Shown: positions 36,401-50,160, counted from the stretch's first letter. The stretch is 64,000 nt of DNA from Poecilobothrus nobilitatus (GCA_947095535.1 OX352773.1:31455398-31519397); one strand, 5' to 3'. A program made the numbers and translations. The notes: a model not told the origin generated them from the letters alone.

Positions 36401-36409
36401 ATATTAGAT

Positions 36410-37090
36410 ATATTATATTGACATTCTTTTATGTATATTCATCTTATTTTGAAATTATGAATTTTTACCAAATTCAAATTTCAAAGACCATTGCATTGCA
36501 TTAAATTTATGGATGTTGTTTGAATATTTAGGGGTTTTTTTTTTTTTTTAATAATTTTAATTACCATTATTTATTAGAAATTAAATTTTCTAAATTTTTT
36601 AATACAACCTAATTTATATTTTATTTAAAAGAAAAAAAATGTATAAATAATATCGTTTAATCTATAACCTATTATAAAATATAATAAAATACATAAATTA
36701 AGTGAATTATTGATTAAGTCTTATTAATAATTATGTTAAATATGTTTTAATATCATAAAATAATTTTAATAAAAAATAAATATATATCCATATAAAATTT
36801 AATGATTTATAGAATTGTAATAAATTATTTTAAAAATATTAAAAATAAAAATATTTATTTAAAATTAATAAGTCCTTTAGAATATAAGTTCTTTAGTATT
36901 AATAAAAATAGAAAAATTCTTTTCTAATATTATTTATTGGCTCTGTGAATTAATGCCAAACCGAACAATAACGCCAGAAGGAGAAATAAATTAAAATCAG
37001 GAGAATATTTTTAGGTCAAAATATATGAAATAATGTTTTAAAAAATTAATTTTTAATGCTTTACTATTTTACTGTATGCTTTACTATTCA
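36410..37090. other. Noncoding AT-rich region
   Basis: Nothing recognisable. Confidence 0.5.
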
Positions 37091-37099
37091 TCTGTATCT

Positions 37100-37860
37100 G
37101 TATGTATAAAATATTAATAGTGGGCGTCTTATTAGCAGAACTGTTTCTGTTTATAAAATCAGAGTTTCATAGTTTTAATAATTTGTTTAGTAGGGTTTTA
37201 GGAGGTTTCAATAATCTGTTTAATGGGGACTGTTTTAAAACTTTTTTTGTTGACATATTATGTAAAACGATATTATTAAGAGCGATTTTATAGTTGGTTA
37301 TAAAAATCTGCGGATTAAATGAGTCTACTGCGAAATTTTATTTTGACAAATATTCATTTGTTAAAATCTCCTTTTTTTAAATATATGCATTAAAATAAGA
37401 GAATTGGAAATATTTTGGCTGTTGCTCCCAAACTCACATCAAATAAATTGTTGAAATCAGAATTTATAAATATATCATAAAACAGTAAAGCATAGAAGTA
37501 TAATGGGGCTACTTCCCCCAAAATACCGTTAAAAAATTTATTGAAACCTGCTTCAGTAACTAACTCTAAAACTAACCAAATGTTTTTGTGTTACAAAAAA
37601 ATAAGGAAAAGTTTTCCATAACAAAAGGTATTTTAGCAAAAAGGAGATTTGCAAGTGGAGATTAATATTCTCTTAAGTGAAATTTTGTTAGTCTGTCGTT
37701 TCAGTAATTTGTGTAATCAAGGGGGTTTAGTAAGATACTGTAGCCGCAATTATTTGCTTTCATAAATAAAGAGAAATATGTAACTCAAAATTTTACAACC
37801 CAGAATTTTGTAATTCAGAATTTTGCTATCCAGAATTTTGTAATAAGAATTATTCATCTA
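37100..37860. mobile_element. Possible further foldback-like element, with 15-bp tandem repeat
   Basis: The right part has four 15-bp units, CAGAATTTTGTAATT-type, at 37786-37845, like the arm words of element 6 (AGATTTTGTAATGCA). The left part has irregular repeats of GTTTAGTAGGGTTTTAGGAG and TTTAATGGGGACTGTTTT. Inverse counterparts AACTAACTCTAAAACTAACC occur near 37560. Ends are not definable. Confidence 0.35.
37786..37845. repeat. 15-bp tandem repeat, four units
   Basis: Four head-to-tail units: CAAAATTTTACAACC, CAGAATTTTGTAATT, CAGAATTTTGCTATC and CAGAATTTTGTAATA. Exact 15-bp period with few substitutions. Confidence 0.9.
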
Positions 37861-39849
37861 ACACTATACAACAAAAAAAAAAACAATTCAATTTACCGTT
37901 ATCAAAAGAAATGAATGGCAAGCTTTTGATTCAAACTGAAATCAAAAGCTTTTATTTCTGGTTCTAGTGCATTTTTTGATTTTAACAATAATTTATGAAT
38001 TTATTTTACAAATCAATTCCTGGAGTTAAATCATTTTTGCTTTTGACATTACTTCATTTTGTCGTTATTTCGCAGAAGCCCCATTTTATTCTATTAATAA
38101 TTCAAATATCACTTTTACATGAATAATTTCTGTTGAAATATGAGTTATATTAGTTTTGGTTTTCAAATACGTAATTTTAAATATTTTTAATGTATTATGA
38201 AGTTTACAATTAAAATTTTATGTGAAGTTGTTAGAAAATATTTACAAAAAAAAAAAAACACGTCAAAAATTACTATTAAAAATCTTAAAATTATAAATGG
38301 CTATTGTAATAAAATTTTGTGTATAAAAGAATCATTATAAAATGTTAATAAAAATATTTTATTCTAATAAAATAAAATTCATAAATTTAATAGTTCATAT
38401 TATCGTATATTGTTTGGGGTTTGTTGCTGTATTTGAAAAAAAGTTGAAATCAAAATCAAAAAATCAAAGTTGATATATACAATTGAAGAAATAGTCAATT
38501 CACTATAGAACTTATTGAAGAGAATAAGAATATAATAAGTTCTAGAACCAACTTGAAGAAGGACATTTATAAAAGAAATGGAAGAAACTGTAAAAATGTG
38601 GTTTTTATCTACGATGTTATACAACCACTACCAAATTTATAAAAATTTATCTACAAAAATTACATTTCACAAGTAGAGTAAAAAAGATAAGGTTGGTATG
38701 CTCTATGGGTAACGCTAATGGGTAGAGCCTAAAGCAAATATGTAACTGTAGAAAATGTTTAAAGTATAACAGTATCAATAAAGTATAACAATTGTCTTAG
38801 GACAAATATTTAACCTTACAGATTGAGTAAATTATAATACTAATTTATTAGACTTGTAACCAATTTTTTTTATAAAATTTAGAATTTTTTTTTGTATGCA
38901 ACACAAAAAATAAATCCGAAAAAATAAAATTTGTTTTTTTATTTCGATTGACAAAAAAAAATATCGCTTGGATAATTTGAAGAAAAATAAATTTAATCAA
39001 ACATTTTTCAAAAAAAAAATAAATTAAATAAATAAAAATTAAATTCACTTGACTAAAAATGTGAGAAATCAAAAAACAAAAAAATTAAAATATACCTATT
39101 TACTTTTATTCAAAACTATGTATGTATGTATGTATAAATTTAAAGGACATAATTTGTTTTTAAAATTTTTAATTAATTTCGTATCAGTCTTAGTTATTTT
39201 CATTTTTGAAGAGTTACAAAATACACTATACAGTTATACAAGTATTATATGGTTACTTAAAAAGGATATCTGATTATAAATAAGTGCACTTTAAAAATCT
39301 TTTGTCATAGTGATATTATTGGAAAAACAAAGTAAATTCAAAAATTAATTTAAAGTATACTCATATATTATATACTTGTATATATTCAAAAATTTTTCAA
39401 TAAAAATTATTTTTGTTTGATATACAAATAGATAATGATAAAATTCTTTGTTTCTAAAGTATATAATTTATATATGAAAGATCCTTTTGAATTTTATTCG
39501 TATAAATGTATCTCATTTCATTTCATTTCATTTCTAGTATATATTGGTCGATATTTATTTGTTATTTTAAAATTTAAAAATATTTCATATTATAATGATT
39601 TGATTATATAAGAAATAGAATCAATTTCAATGATTAAGTTTTCTTATTTTTTGTTTTTTTTTTTTCACTTAACTCACGTGGCTTTTATTCCAAAATATTT
39701 AAATCTGTTTTTAGAAATTTGAATTTATTTTAAAATATAAATTTATTATTAGAAATTATAATTTAAGAATATGTTCCTTTGTACTAAAAATAATTGTGAC
39801 TATATATGGATTGGTATAAGGAAGAGCAAAATACTGATAAAGAAGATTA
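37861..39849. other. Noncoding AT-rich region
   Basis: No gene seen. (TATG)n at about 39119-39133 and (CATTT)4 at 39514-39533 are simple repeats. Confidence 0.55.
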
Positions 39850-40740
39850 GATTTCTTTTTTTGTTTAGATTTCAGCTTTTAGGAAGACATTGGATGGTAT
39901 TAAGTTGCAGTTCTGACAACAAACGAATTGCTATATCCACAGAGTGACACTTAGATAGTTTCACGTAGTAGGAATCAGAAATTGCAGCCGTCTAATTTTT
40001 TTTTTTTTACCTTGCCACTCCCATAAGGAGTATAGGGCATCCACTTAGTCATCTATTATTTATACTTGACTAAACTTCAGTTTCTGGAATCATTATTTCA
40101 CTAAGTCGTTGATTACTCGGCTGTATGCAGCCGTCTAATAGTATATTGAAATTGTTTGAGAAGAGGCATCAATGATTTAATTTATCTGTGTAAGTGTCAT
40201 TATCTAAAAGATGTCTATGAAAATGGAAAAGAGCTACAAAATTACGACGGATGTCAAGAGAAATGAGAGTTATACTCTCGACAGGGTCATCAACATTTAA
40301 ATAAAACACCAGCCCATATATGTGAATTGGATTCCGAATCTTAGATCATATATAAGCTTTACTGACATAATCAGGTCCCAGAAAGAGAAATTTGACCAAC
40401 ACTTTTCGCTATATCAAAAATATGATTATTCCATATTATTTTTTGATTAAGGTGTATGCCTAAAATGTTTAAACTTTCTGATCGTTTCACGATTTCTACT
40501 TTAAATCTCTATATAGTTGATTTTTTTTAAAGAATATTTGACATCATTGGGTTTTGCTGGTGTTAAACTTCACTATTTTGTTTATACATTAATTAGTAAT
40601 TTTGGTGGCTATATCACGGTTGAATGTATTGGTCATAGAATTTTATGCAATTTTAAACTGTTTTATAATTTTTGAGTTTAATTTCGGTAATATTATTCTT
40701 GTTTTCTGATATTGTAGACTTCTCTTTTAAATTCTGTCTT
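39850..40740 (-). pseudogene. Decayed non-LTR retrotransposon (jockey/CR1-like) ORF2, split by a SINE
   Basis: Minus-strand translation gives VKFNTSKTQ, KRSESLNILGIHLNQ, WNNHIFDIAKS, then after shifts LDIRRNFVALFHFHRHLLDN and PLLKQFQYTIRRL. These are the C-terminal RT and post-RT motifs of jockey/CR1 elements. The word CGATCAGAAAGTTTAAACAT is nearly identical to CGATCAGAAAGTTTAAGCAT in the copy at 16745, so both are from one family. Stops and frameshifts are frequent. The SINE B fragment at 39997-40125 sits inside it. Confidence 0.8.
39997..40125 (-). mobile_element. SINE family B, 5'-truncated copy nested in non-LTR relic
   Basis: Only the 3' domain is present (minus strand: TACAGCCGAGTAATCAACGA, AGTGGATGCCCTATACTCCT, poly-A read as poly-T at 39997-40008). 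It is flanked by a perfect 14-bp target duplication, TGCAGCCGTCTAAT, at 39983-39996 and 40126-40139. A 5' truncation plus target duplication shows insertion by target-primed reverse transcription. Confidence 0.88.
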
Positions 40741-42464
40741 TTTTTTTTCCCCTCTCCCAACTAAAGGTAACCTCAAATACTTACAGTGATTTTTATTTAA
40801 CAATCATTTTGATTTTTAAAAGATTTTTAAAAATACATATCAAATATACATATAAAATTATATAATATTATACATTTTATAAATAAAAATATACATATGT
40901 ATATATCTAAAGATTTATTTATAGAAAGCTAAAGTTGATTTATAACAATAAACAATATGTATATTATAATAATGAAATTAAATAAATAATTGATATTATT
41001 ATTTATTATATCAACTGTTTATACTGTTTTTTTTTTTGTTATTATATTCGTTTTTATCACCTAAAAATTATATTTCGATTAAAGTCATTAATTAGATTTT
41101 ATTTAATCAATAAAATTAATCACTTATCCATCACTAATGAATAAGAAATTGTCAAAAAAAAAAAAAAATTAGATGAAGAAAAAAAATATAAAAACAACAT
41201 AATAATAATATTTATAGCTCTATATTTACATTGTCTTTTATTTTTTATGTCTGACATTTATTTTTATATTGTAAAATATTTTTGTAATAGATATAAATTG
41301 TCATTAAACTCTTGACTTCTTATCTATTTGTAATGTATCTTTCCATAAATATAATGTAACTTAACTGTATATGTACGTAAATATTTTAGAATAAGCTGAT
41401 GATGTTAAAAATATATAATAAAATAAAGGGGAACACCCTAAAATCCATATATGTATATAAGATTTAATTGACAGACAACATTAGATTTATTATTCTATAA
41501 GAATAACTTTAGAATTATAATAGGTAATAATATATTGATTTTGTAGACTTAAGATCTGTATTTTTTATTTTAAATTTAACGAGGAATTTATATATGTATG
41601 TGTATAGATATTATATTTAAATAACATTAAAATATAAATACAATTTATTTAAATATCGGACTTTGCAGCATATCAATAAAAATGTGTTTTATTATCATGA
41701 AAAGAATATGTTCAAAAGTATCTAGTGGTTTTGCAAGATAAATCGTTTAACTAAAATTTCTTTAATTTTTGATTTTTCTCTAAAAATTATTTACAATTTG
41801 CTTCCAATTTTGTCTTTAAATAACGCGCCACAGATTATTCGTAAAACTTTCATTTCTGATATTCTAAAAAATTTGTTTACTTTTTGAAATTTGATCATAC
41901 ATCTGTTGGTTAGAATATGTTAGAATATATCGAATATAAGTTTTATAAGTTTTAAACAAATTTTCAAAAAACTTAACGAACTTTGATTTTTTTATTTAGA
42001 TTCAGCCTATAAAATTGAAAAAAACTATACTTATTTAAATTTATAATATAAGAACATACAATTATTATATTTATAACAAAATATCGAAACTTTATGAATA
42101 CATATGTACCTTACATGCAGTTTGGTTTCTAATATACACACATTTTACAAATTAATCTAAAAATGACAAATAGTAATGTATAGACATCAAAAAGAAAAAC
42201 TCTTATCACAAAGGAACAAAATTAAAACAAAAAAAAAGGGTAAGGAAAAATGCGCTAAAACCAATCCTTAAGTCACTAAACGTATAATCATCCAAAATCA
42301 AAATGCCGAAAAAACTTAATTGTAAAATTGCCAAAAAAGTGTAAAAAACTATTAGCTTTTTCTTTTTGAATTTTTGGATGATTTTTCGTTAATAAATAAG
42401 CCGTTAAATATCAAAAATACGACCTTCAATTAAATTTTGAAAGGGGGTAGGATGGGAATCTTCC
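40741..42464. other. Noncoding AT-rich region
   Basis: No gene or classifiable repeat. 42290-42350 has words like AAAATGCCGAAAAAACTTAA that resemble foldback arm units, but no opposite arm is visible. Confidence 0.5.
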
Positions 42465-42700
42465 AAAGACATCTAGAATAAACGCTTGATAGTGTCAGAT
42501 TCATACTGACTAAACGCACCTGTCTCTTTAACAAATATAATGGGATGAAACTATAAAATGCTAACGTAGTATATTGGCAAGGAATTTGGGTTGGAAGAGG
42601 ATAAAACAATGATGTAGAAACATTGAGTTGGGAAATCTGATTGTAAGAGATTCCATGAATCCACCTATTATTATTACTACTGGCCTAATAGTGTTAATAT
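42465..42700 (+). repeat. Dispersed repeat, family C, copy 2
   Basis: A diverged copy of the repeat at 14445-14700. Its clearest words are ACAAATATAATGGGATGAAA, ATGCTAACGTAGTATATTGG, CAAGGAATTTGGGTTGGAAG and AACATTGAGTTGGGAAATCT. No ends or coding frame. Confidence 0.55.
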
Positions 42701-43985
42701 AATCATATAATCAGATATAATCTTTTTAGTTGTTTGACTTTTCGGCTAAAGACTCATGACCCTATTAAAGTCCTTGTGTAACAAAGAAATAAATTGGTTA
42801 CTTATTTTGTATTTTTTATTAATTTTTTATCATAAATTTAATTATTTTTTATTTTTGTAAAATTGTGCGTTTCTACGTTGTTGTTTTTGGGGCTTCATTT
42901 CATATTGACTGATTTTGTTAATATAAAAAAAATTGCTAAAATATTTATGAATACTATGCATATACCCTTAAATTGCAATCCAATCTAATATGATTATTAG
43001 ATGTTTTGATTAAAAGAAAATATGAGATAAAGGGGAAATTTTTTTTTACGATACAAATATTACGATTTTCGAAATAAAATAATTCAACTAAATTTACTTT
43101 AATCGTCATCATTTTATATTTGAATGTAATATAGTATGGTTAGACTTATAATAACAAGTTAATTTGGCAATATTTAATCAATCATTTATTGGACAGACAA
43201 TATAAAAAAAAAATATATTTATATATATTTTAACAGTAGATGTTATCATTTCTATGTATGTATATATTTATATAAAACATGTAGTAACCATAAAAAAAAT
43301 ATAAATAATATTGAATGATGAATTAGTTTTTTTTTCATTTCATTTACAGAATAGATGATTAGAGATTTTTTTTTTTTTTTGCTTTATAAGGAATTGTTTG
43401 GCATTTGACTTACATAGAAGCTTGTATCATTATTATCGATAACATTATCAATACCCATTATCATTCTATGTACATATTGTTATTATTATAAAGAGTTACT
43501 AAAATATCTTAAGATTATTTATTATTTTTTTTTATATTATATAGCACAAAAAAAAAAAAAAATCGTGATTGGGTAGTGTTAGTTAGTTATTTTATTCTTC
43601 CAGTTGACTGATAAGATCAATTATTAATTTGATTGATCCGTTTTGATACATACCAAAACATATGTACTTCATTTATGTTGGGTTGTATATTAGAGGAATA
43701 GAGGAATGTTGGAACATAGGAATCAAAATTGTTAGATGAATTAATAATTAATATACAATAATATTTTAGATTTGATAACTGAGGTTTTAATATACCAGTA
43801 GAACATTTTTTAATTTTTGCACATACTATATATAGTTAAAAAATATCATTTCAATAGAATGATATACTATCCCTATATCCATTATTATCTTTTGTTAAAA
43901 CTATTTAACATAACATTAAAAGTGACACTGACTCTAACATATGTTAATTAAGTTTGTTAAATTAGTTAACATATGTATGTATCTA
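42701..43985. other. Noncoding AT-rich region
   Basis: Nothing recognisable beyond homopolymer and TA runs. Confidence 0.5.
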
Positions 43986-43989
43986 TGTA

Positions 43990-44425
43990 TAAGTAACGGG
44001 AGCAGAACGAAAGCTGGTTTATTTTATTCTTGTTTTAAATTATTTTGCCTATTGGAATCGTTTCTAGAGAGAATCTTACTAATTGTTTCGAATTAAAAAA
44101 AAAGGAAACATGACAGAACACTCTTGTTCCAAATTTAAAGAAAAAGAAAATCCGAACCCATGGCCGATTTTTTCCCAGTTTCCCTACCTTTCTTTCGTAA
44201 TTAGTAACATACTATATAAATTTCATCAAGATAGCTTTAATAGTTTTTGAGTTATCGTGCAAACGGACGGACGGACATCATTAAATCGAACTAGATGATA
44301 ACACTGGTTAAGAATATATATACATGTCCATTCTATATCTAAATTGCTTCCTTTTTGTGCTTACAAAACACCATACCAAAGTTAATATACCCTATATTTT
44401 AGGTATGTTATAATAATAAAATTTC
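43990..44425 (+). repeat. Dispersed repeat with GGAC run, copy 1
   Basis: It shares with 50155-50475 the order TAAATTTCA-AAGAT, TAG(C)TTT, GTTTTTGAGTTA-CGTGC, (GGAC)n and a downstream TATACC. Here the GGAC run is short (ACGGACGGACGGACATCA). Such tails are common at the ends of fly retroelements; the class is not resolved. Confidence 0.5.
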
Positions 44426-47400
44426 GTAGACCCGAATTTTGTTCATATTCTTTGAAAATTTAAGAATATAATTTTTGGCGAGTGGCAACCCTGATGATAA
44501 TAATTATTTTCAAAAGTCAATAACATGTACAATAATAATAGAGTGACCATTTGTTATCTAAAAAAAATATTGTATCTAATTACTATAGAAGAGATCAATA
44601 TGTTTAATATATTTTTAATAATAATTATTAGAATATTGACTAAACCTTTTAAATTTACTTTTAAAGTTATTGGGAAAAACATAAAGAAAACAAGATATTG
44701 AAAAACAAGATTAAAATAATCCAGATTTTGCACCCAATCCATGAAAAATACTACATAATATTTAAGATGTCTACAATTTTTGAAGTTGTAAACAAACACA
44801 TTAAAATCCAAATATTATTATACCGTGGGTAGCCTTACACTTTTTACACTTTTGTTTTAACTTTAACTTTAATTTTCATTTTTATTTCTTCACTTCATTT
44901 ACACTGAGAGACCTGCTGTCAATTCACCTGTAAACATTTGGCAGTCTATATTAATTTTTCTCAAAATACATACATATATTAACTTAAATTGTTGTCAATT
45001 AATTATCAATAAAATACGTATACGTATACGTATACAGTATATGCAGTATACACAGATATACAGAAAAGGAAACTAAAGATTTATTTCAATCAGTTCCAAA
45101 TTTTTTTGTTTTTTTTTTTGAATAATTTTTCCAATTTAAAAACCCAAACAGTTATAAATTTTAAAATTTTTAATTATTCTTAATTTATTATTAAGATTTT
45201 CCTTTCAGGTTTAAATAAAAAGTTAAAAATAAATCAAAATTTTTTATATTTTGAATTTTTCTTTTAAATTCTTCAATTAAAAAAGTAAAAAAAAAAAAAT
45301 GGTAAAATTTTTATATTGAACCCAAGTAAAATAATTGTATGTAATGTATTTATGAAGTTTCGCTCAAGTATGAATTGATAATATTCTTTTAAATGTCCTT
45401 GTTTCAGATATCTTTCATAAATACATTAACAGACAAAAAAATTTCTTCGTTATTTTTTTTTTTTTAATTTAATGCAAATAATTTCATTATAATTCATAAA
45501 ATCGGACGGTGAAAAGTTATTACCGTTTAAAATTAACCGTTTAAATTTTAATGTTTAGTATAGTGGTTGAGAGTTTAAATTCAGAAATAAGATAAAGAAT
45601 AAATTTGTCAAAAATTCAAATTTTCAATTGAATAAAGTAAAATTTTTCAAAATTTTTCATAAATTTAAAACGAATATAGGAATGCGCTCTAGTTTTAAAG
45701 AAAGGAATTTAAGCCTCAAAAAAATTAAATATAAGAGGGATTTTTAAATTTCTATGTGATTCTTGGATCATATTATTTTGGAGACAGACAATATTTTAAG
45801 GCAAAAACAAAAAAAAAAAAAAATTAAAGAAAATATTTTCTTAGGTATTAAATTTTAATGGTTTAGTTGAAAAATGAAAACAAAAACAAAAATTTAGTTG
45901 TATAAATGGTTTAGTTGTTTACTTGAAAGTGTTGTTTTTGTATTAATAAGGTGTATTTAGGTGATCTGAAGCGATTCTCGTCCATATCGACAAATTGAAT
46001 ATTTGTGAGAAACGTGTTTTTTTTTGTTTTAAAAGTAACCGATTCTTTTGAAAATGAATACATACATTTTTTTGCTCGTAATTGTAGACTGAAAATGGGA
46101 TATTTATTTTATTTTAATTTATTCTTTTTTTTTTTTTTGACTGTAGGTATTGACTATTTTTCTGTGGTTATAATATTTAAAAGAAGGTTAAAGAAAAACG
46201 TAATAAAAATGAGAAATTCTTCTCAATGTAATGGTTATCTCTTGTTTATTTAATTTGTTTTTTTTTTTTTTTTGTATATTTTTATTTCTGCGATGAATGG
46301 GGTTAAATTTTAATTGTATTTTATAAGTGTTTGTGTCTTTATAAATATTTACATTTTTTTTTTTGTCATTTCTATTTAATGTTTTTTGTCCTTTCTTTTT
46401 ATTGTTATTTCGATTTTGTTTTGTTTTTGTTTTTTTTTTTTTGAATTTTCTAATACTAATAAAGAGCTATGAAGCATAAAAAAAGGTCAAACATTATGGT
46501 GTAGTTAAACGGTCGATAAATTTACTTACAATCTTTTTTTTATTTTATATTATGTATTGTTTTTTATTTTTATTACTTTTTGATTGTTTCTATTTTATTT
46601 CTAGCAAAAGATGTCCTTAAAATAAAGAACTTTGCTCTTATATTATGGGTAGTTTAGAAAATAGATTTTTTATTTTGTGTTTTTTGGTTAAAATTTTTTG
46701 GTAAAAACTAAGTATGGAGAAAAAAATTTAAAAAAAAAAACCGAAAAAAATTTTTATTTAACAGTGTTGAAATTTATTTGAATTTTTTAGTTTTTTTTTA
46801 CTTTATAAAAATATTTATTAAATTTAATTCTTATGAATTTTGCATTTTTAAGTCATAAGCTTAATGGAAATTTTAATATAAAAAAATTTAAGTTAGTGGT
46901 AAATAATAGATTAAATTCATTGTTTAGTATATTCAGGCTCGAATTTAATTTATTTCGAACCGTATACATAATACGTATAGGCAATTTTTGTAAATTTCTC
47001 ATTGAAATGGTAAAATAATATTAAAAATATGTCTTACATTTTATTAAATCTTTCTATTTAATTTTACTCTTAGAACATCTTTAACTATTTCTTTAAATGA
47101 TATGTTTTTAAAGAAAATCTCTACTGAAAAGTTCCATTCTTATTTTAATACGAACAATCTTTAACAAATAATCTTTTAGGAGATATTTTATAGAATGCTT
47201 TGATTTCGACATTATTGTAGTTTAGTTTTGAGAATTGATTTAAAAATGTAAGTGTCAAAATTATTTTATTTAAAGTTTTTCTCCTTTTATGTATTATTTT
47301 TGTATATCATGGGAAAATAATATTAAGCTTATACTTCTTTTATGTTGATTTTTATAGATGTGTTCACCGTAATTTCTTTTTCTTGTTGTCTTGTTGTTTT

Positions 47401-49549
47401 TTACCCGGACCCAGTTTACTCCTATATAGAGGTTAGATTGAGATTAAGAGGTAAAATGTTAAATTGAATAAATCCATACATAAAAAAGTGTTGAATTGAA
47501 TAAATCTACGAAAGATAAAAATTATTAATGCTAAATCAATTTACTGTTCAAAACAAAGTAAAACAACTGAAAGGATTAAAAAAGCAAACGGAGATTTTGG
47601 GTTTAAAAGAAGTGGAAGTGGAAAATATAGTTCCGTTCTTCTTTCATGCCCATTCCCAAAAATGTTCGTTATAAAATATTGCCTAATATATTTTCTAAAT
47701 TGCCTATAGGTAAATATTAGTATAGCATACCTTTTACTTTTATTTATTTTTTTAATTTTTATACAAAGTCTTTTCTTTTCTTTTCTTTTAAAGATTAATT
47801 TCTATTTCTATGATTTTATTTTGCTGTAACGTTACATTTGTAATAAGTATTATAAGCTAAACACTAAAAATTACCAAAAAGATTTTTTTTTACATCAGAT
47901 CTATTTATTTGTGAAAAATCTTACTTTAAAGTACACAGTACAAATTAGATCAAGCCAAAAATAAAGTTTATTTTATTTAAATTATATTAAAATATTAGAA
48001 ATATATATATTATTATATATATGTATATAATTTAACATAAAAAGTATCCAATTCTAAAAGAAATATACTAATTTAATTTTACAATAGAAAAATTTTGTAT
48101 AAATTTGAGAATCTTTTTAAATATTCAACTTTAATTTAAAATTTAAATCCTTAAATTAAATTAAATACATCATGAAAAAAAAAAATACTCATTTTTTAAT
48201 CCTTTTATGGATTTATACCTAAAATCAGCACAAATTATTTATGGTAATAAAAATTTTTTAATATCTATAGATACAATATATATTCTATATTTATAAAATA
48301 GTTCTATAATTATTCTCATTCTTTTTATAAAATTGACTGACCAGATCTTAATAAAAAATATTTTTTTTTTTTCTTTGTTTATAAAATTTAATTGTTTAAA
48401 TAAAAATGAAACTACATATTTTGAAAAATCTGTTGAAAATCCAGAAAAATAAAATAAAATATAATTTAATAATAAAAAATTTTAAAAATGTTTTTTATTT
48501 TTTATTTATTTTAACACATTTTTAGTTAATTAAAATCATAAAATCAGAATAATTTTGAAAATAGTTTTATTTTTTTTTGTTTTTGTATAAAAAAGAAAAT
48601 AAAATAAAATTTATAATTTTTATTTTCTTAATAAATTTTATTCAAATTGTTTCTGAAAGGGGAATACTTATACCTTTTAAAATTTCTTCTTTGCCCATTT
48701 AATAATTAATTGTGTTTTATTTATTTTATTATATAAAACCTGTTAAAACCATATTTAAATTTTACCATTTGTTTCTTTTTTTTTTTTTTACCATTTTATT
48801 CGAAACATTTACAAAAAAATTAAAACACAATTGACAAAACTATTAAAACTTATATGGAAGAATTGTTGAAGTTCTATAATAAAAACGAGGAAGAATACAG
48901 TTGACTTTGTCAACTCTTAGATACCCGTACGAACCGTTAGTATGTTAACAGCCTGTCACTCTGCTCACAATATTATTTTTTTAATATTTTAGTATTTTAA
49001 AATAATTTGGGTGAATTTTATAATTTCTAGAACTATGGGTTGTACATATATTCAAACTATATGTTTATATGTACATTCTTCGAAAGCAGATTCTAACCTT
49101 TCACATAACGATTATCAATCCAAAACTTTTTCAAATATTCTATAGTACCATTTAATACTAAGCGGTAAATGTATATTAAATTTACTAAGTACAAAACAGT
49201 AAAGATAATTTTAAATATTATATTATATTATATTTAAATACTCCATTGACAGAATAATTTCTTATAAGTACAATAAAATACATATATGTATGTAAATATG
49301 GCGCTATATAATATACATATATACTCTTATCATTCATTCACTAGTGACATATACGATATGTAAATAAACATGATATTATATAAGTATGTATGTATATCAA
49401 TATCATATAAATAAAAATTCTTCAAGCAACCGTTATGTTGTATATTTATTTACATTTTTATGTACTACGCATTATATCCTCAACAATTTCAAATTATCGA
49501 ATAAAACAAATGCAAAAAATTTGTTGAAGAAATTTGTTAGAAAATTTGA
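44426..49549. other. Noncoding AT-rich region
   Basis: No gene can be supported over about 5 kb. Simple repeats include TACGTA units at 45015-45034 and many poly-T runs. 48885-48960 (GATACCCGTACGAACCGTTA) resembles the start of the repeats that end in a (GGAC)n/GGGTATAA tail. Confidence 0.55.
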
Positions 49550-50160
49550 AAAAATCAAGTAACACTTTCGTCAATTATAAAGTAACCCTATATTATTAAA
49601 AAAAGTTGTTTTTAAATGAAATAAGAGTATGATGTTGAAACTTTAATTTTTGTGTATTACTTCAAAAAAATTCTAACAGGTGTTCAAGTTACAGGTGTTT
49701 AAAAATAGGAAATTTTCAGTTTTTGACTCCTTATAGCTCCAAAACGGGGGGTGATACAAAAAAAATTTCTGAAATGACTCATACTTATTTTCAGAGATCT
49801 AACTTCTGTCAAAATTTCAAGTTTCCAACTTAAACCGTTTAGAAGATAGAAGGGTTAAAGGATTTTGCAAAATTTTAGTTTCGCATAACGGTAAATTAAG
49901 ACACCGTATGCCACAAATACATATTTATTGTATATATACTTTTAAAGCTAATAAAAGTAGTAATCTTTTGACGTTTTCAAAATGAAGATATACCTTATAC
50001 AACTTGTGCTATAACAATTTAAATATAGAGCTTTTTTGAACCTTTGGGGAGCTGTAGCTCCGTAACGGGTGGGGCTACAAAAAAAAGTTATTAAAAATAA
50101 AATTAATATTTTTGTGAGATCTATCAGTAGTTAAAATTTCATAGCTCTATTGCAAAAAAA
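49550..50160 (+). repeat. Dispersed repeat X, copy 4
   Basis: It carries the family words CACTTTCGTCAATTATAA, CAAGTTACAGGTGTTTAAAA, CCAAAACGGGGGGTGATACA, TAGAAGGGTTAAAGG, GCTGTAGCTCCGTAACGGGT and GGGGCTAC in the same order as copy 2. It is immediately followed by the GGAC-type repeat at 50155. Confidence 0.7.

Noticed and set aside
37786..37845. 15-bp array as a CRISPR-like array
   Set aside because: There are no spacers: units are directly adjacent, and the genome is a eukaryote's.
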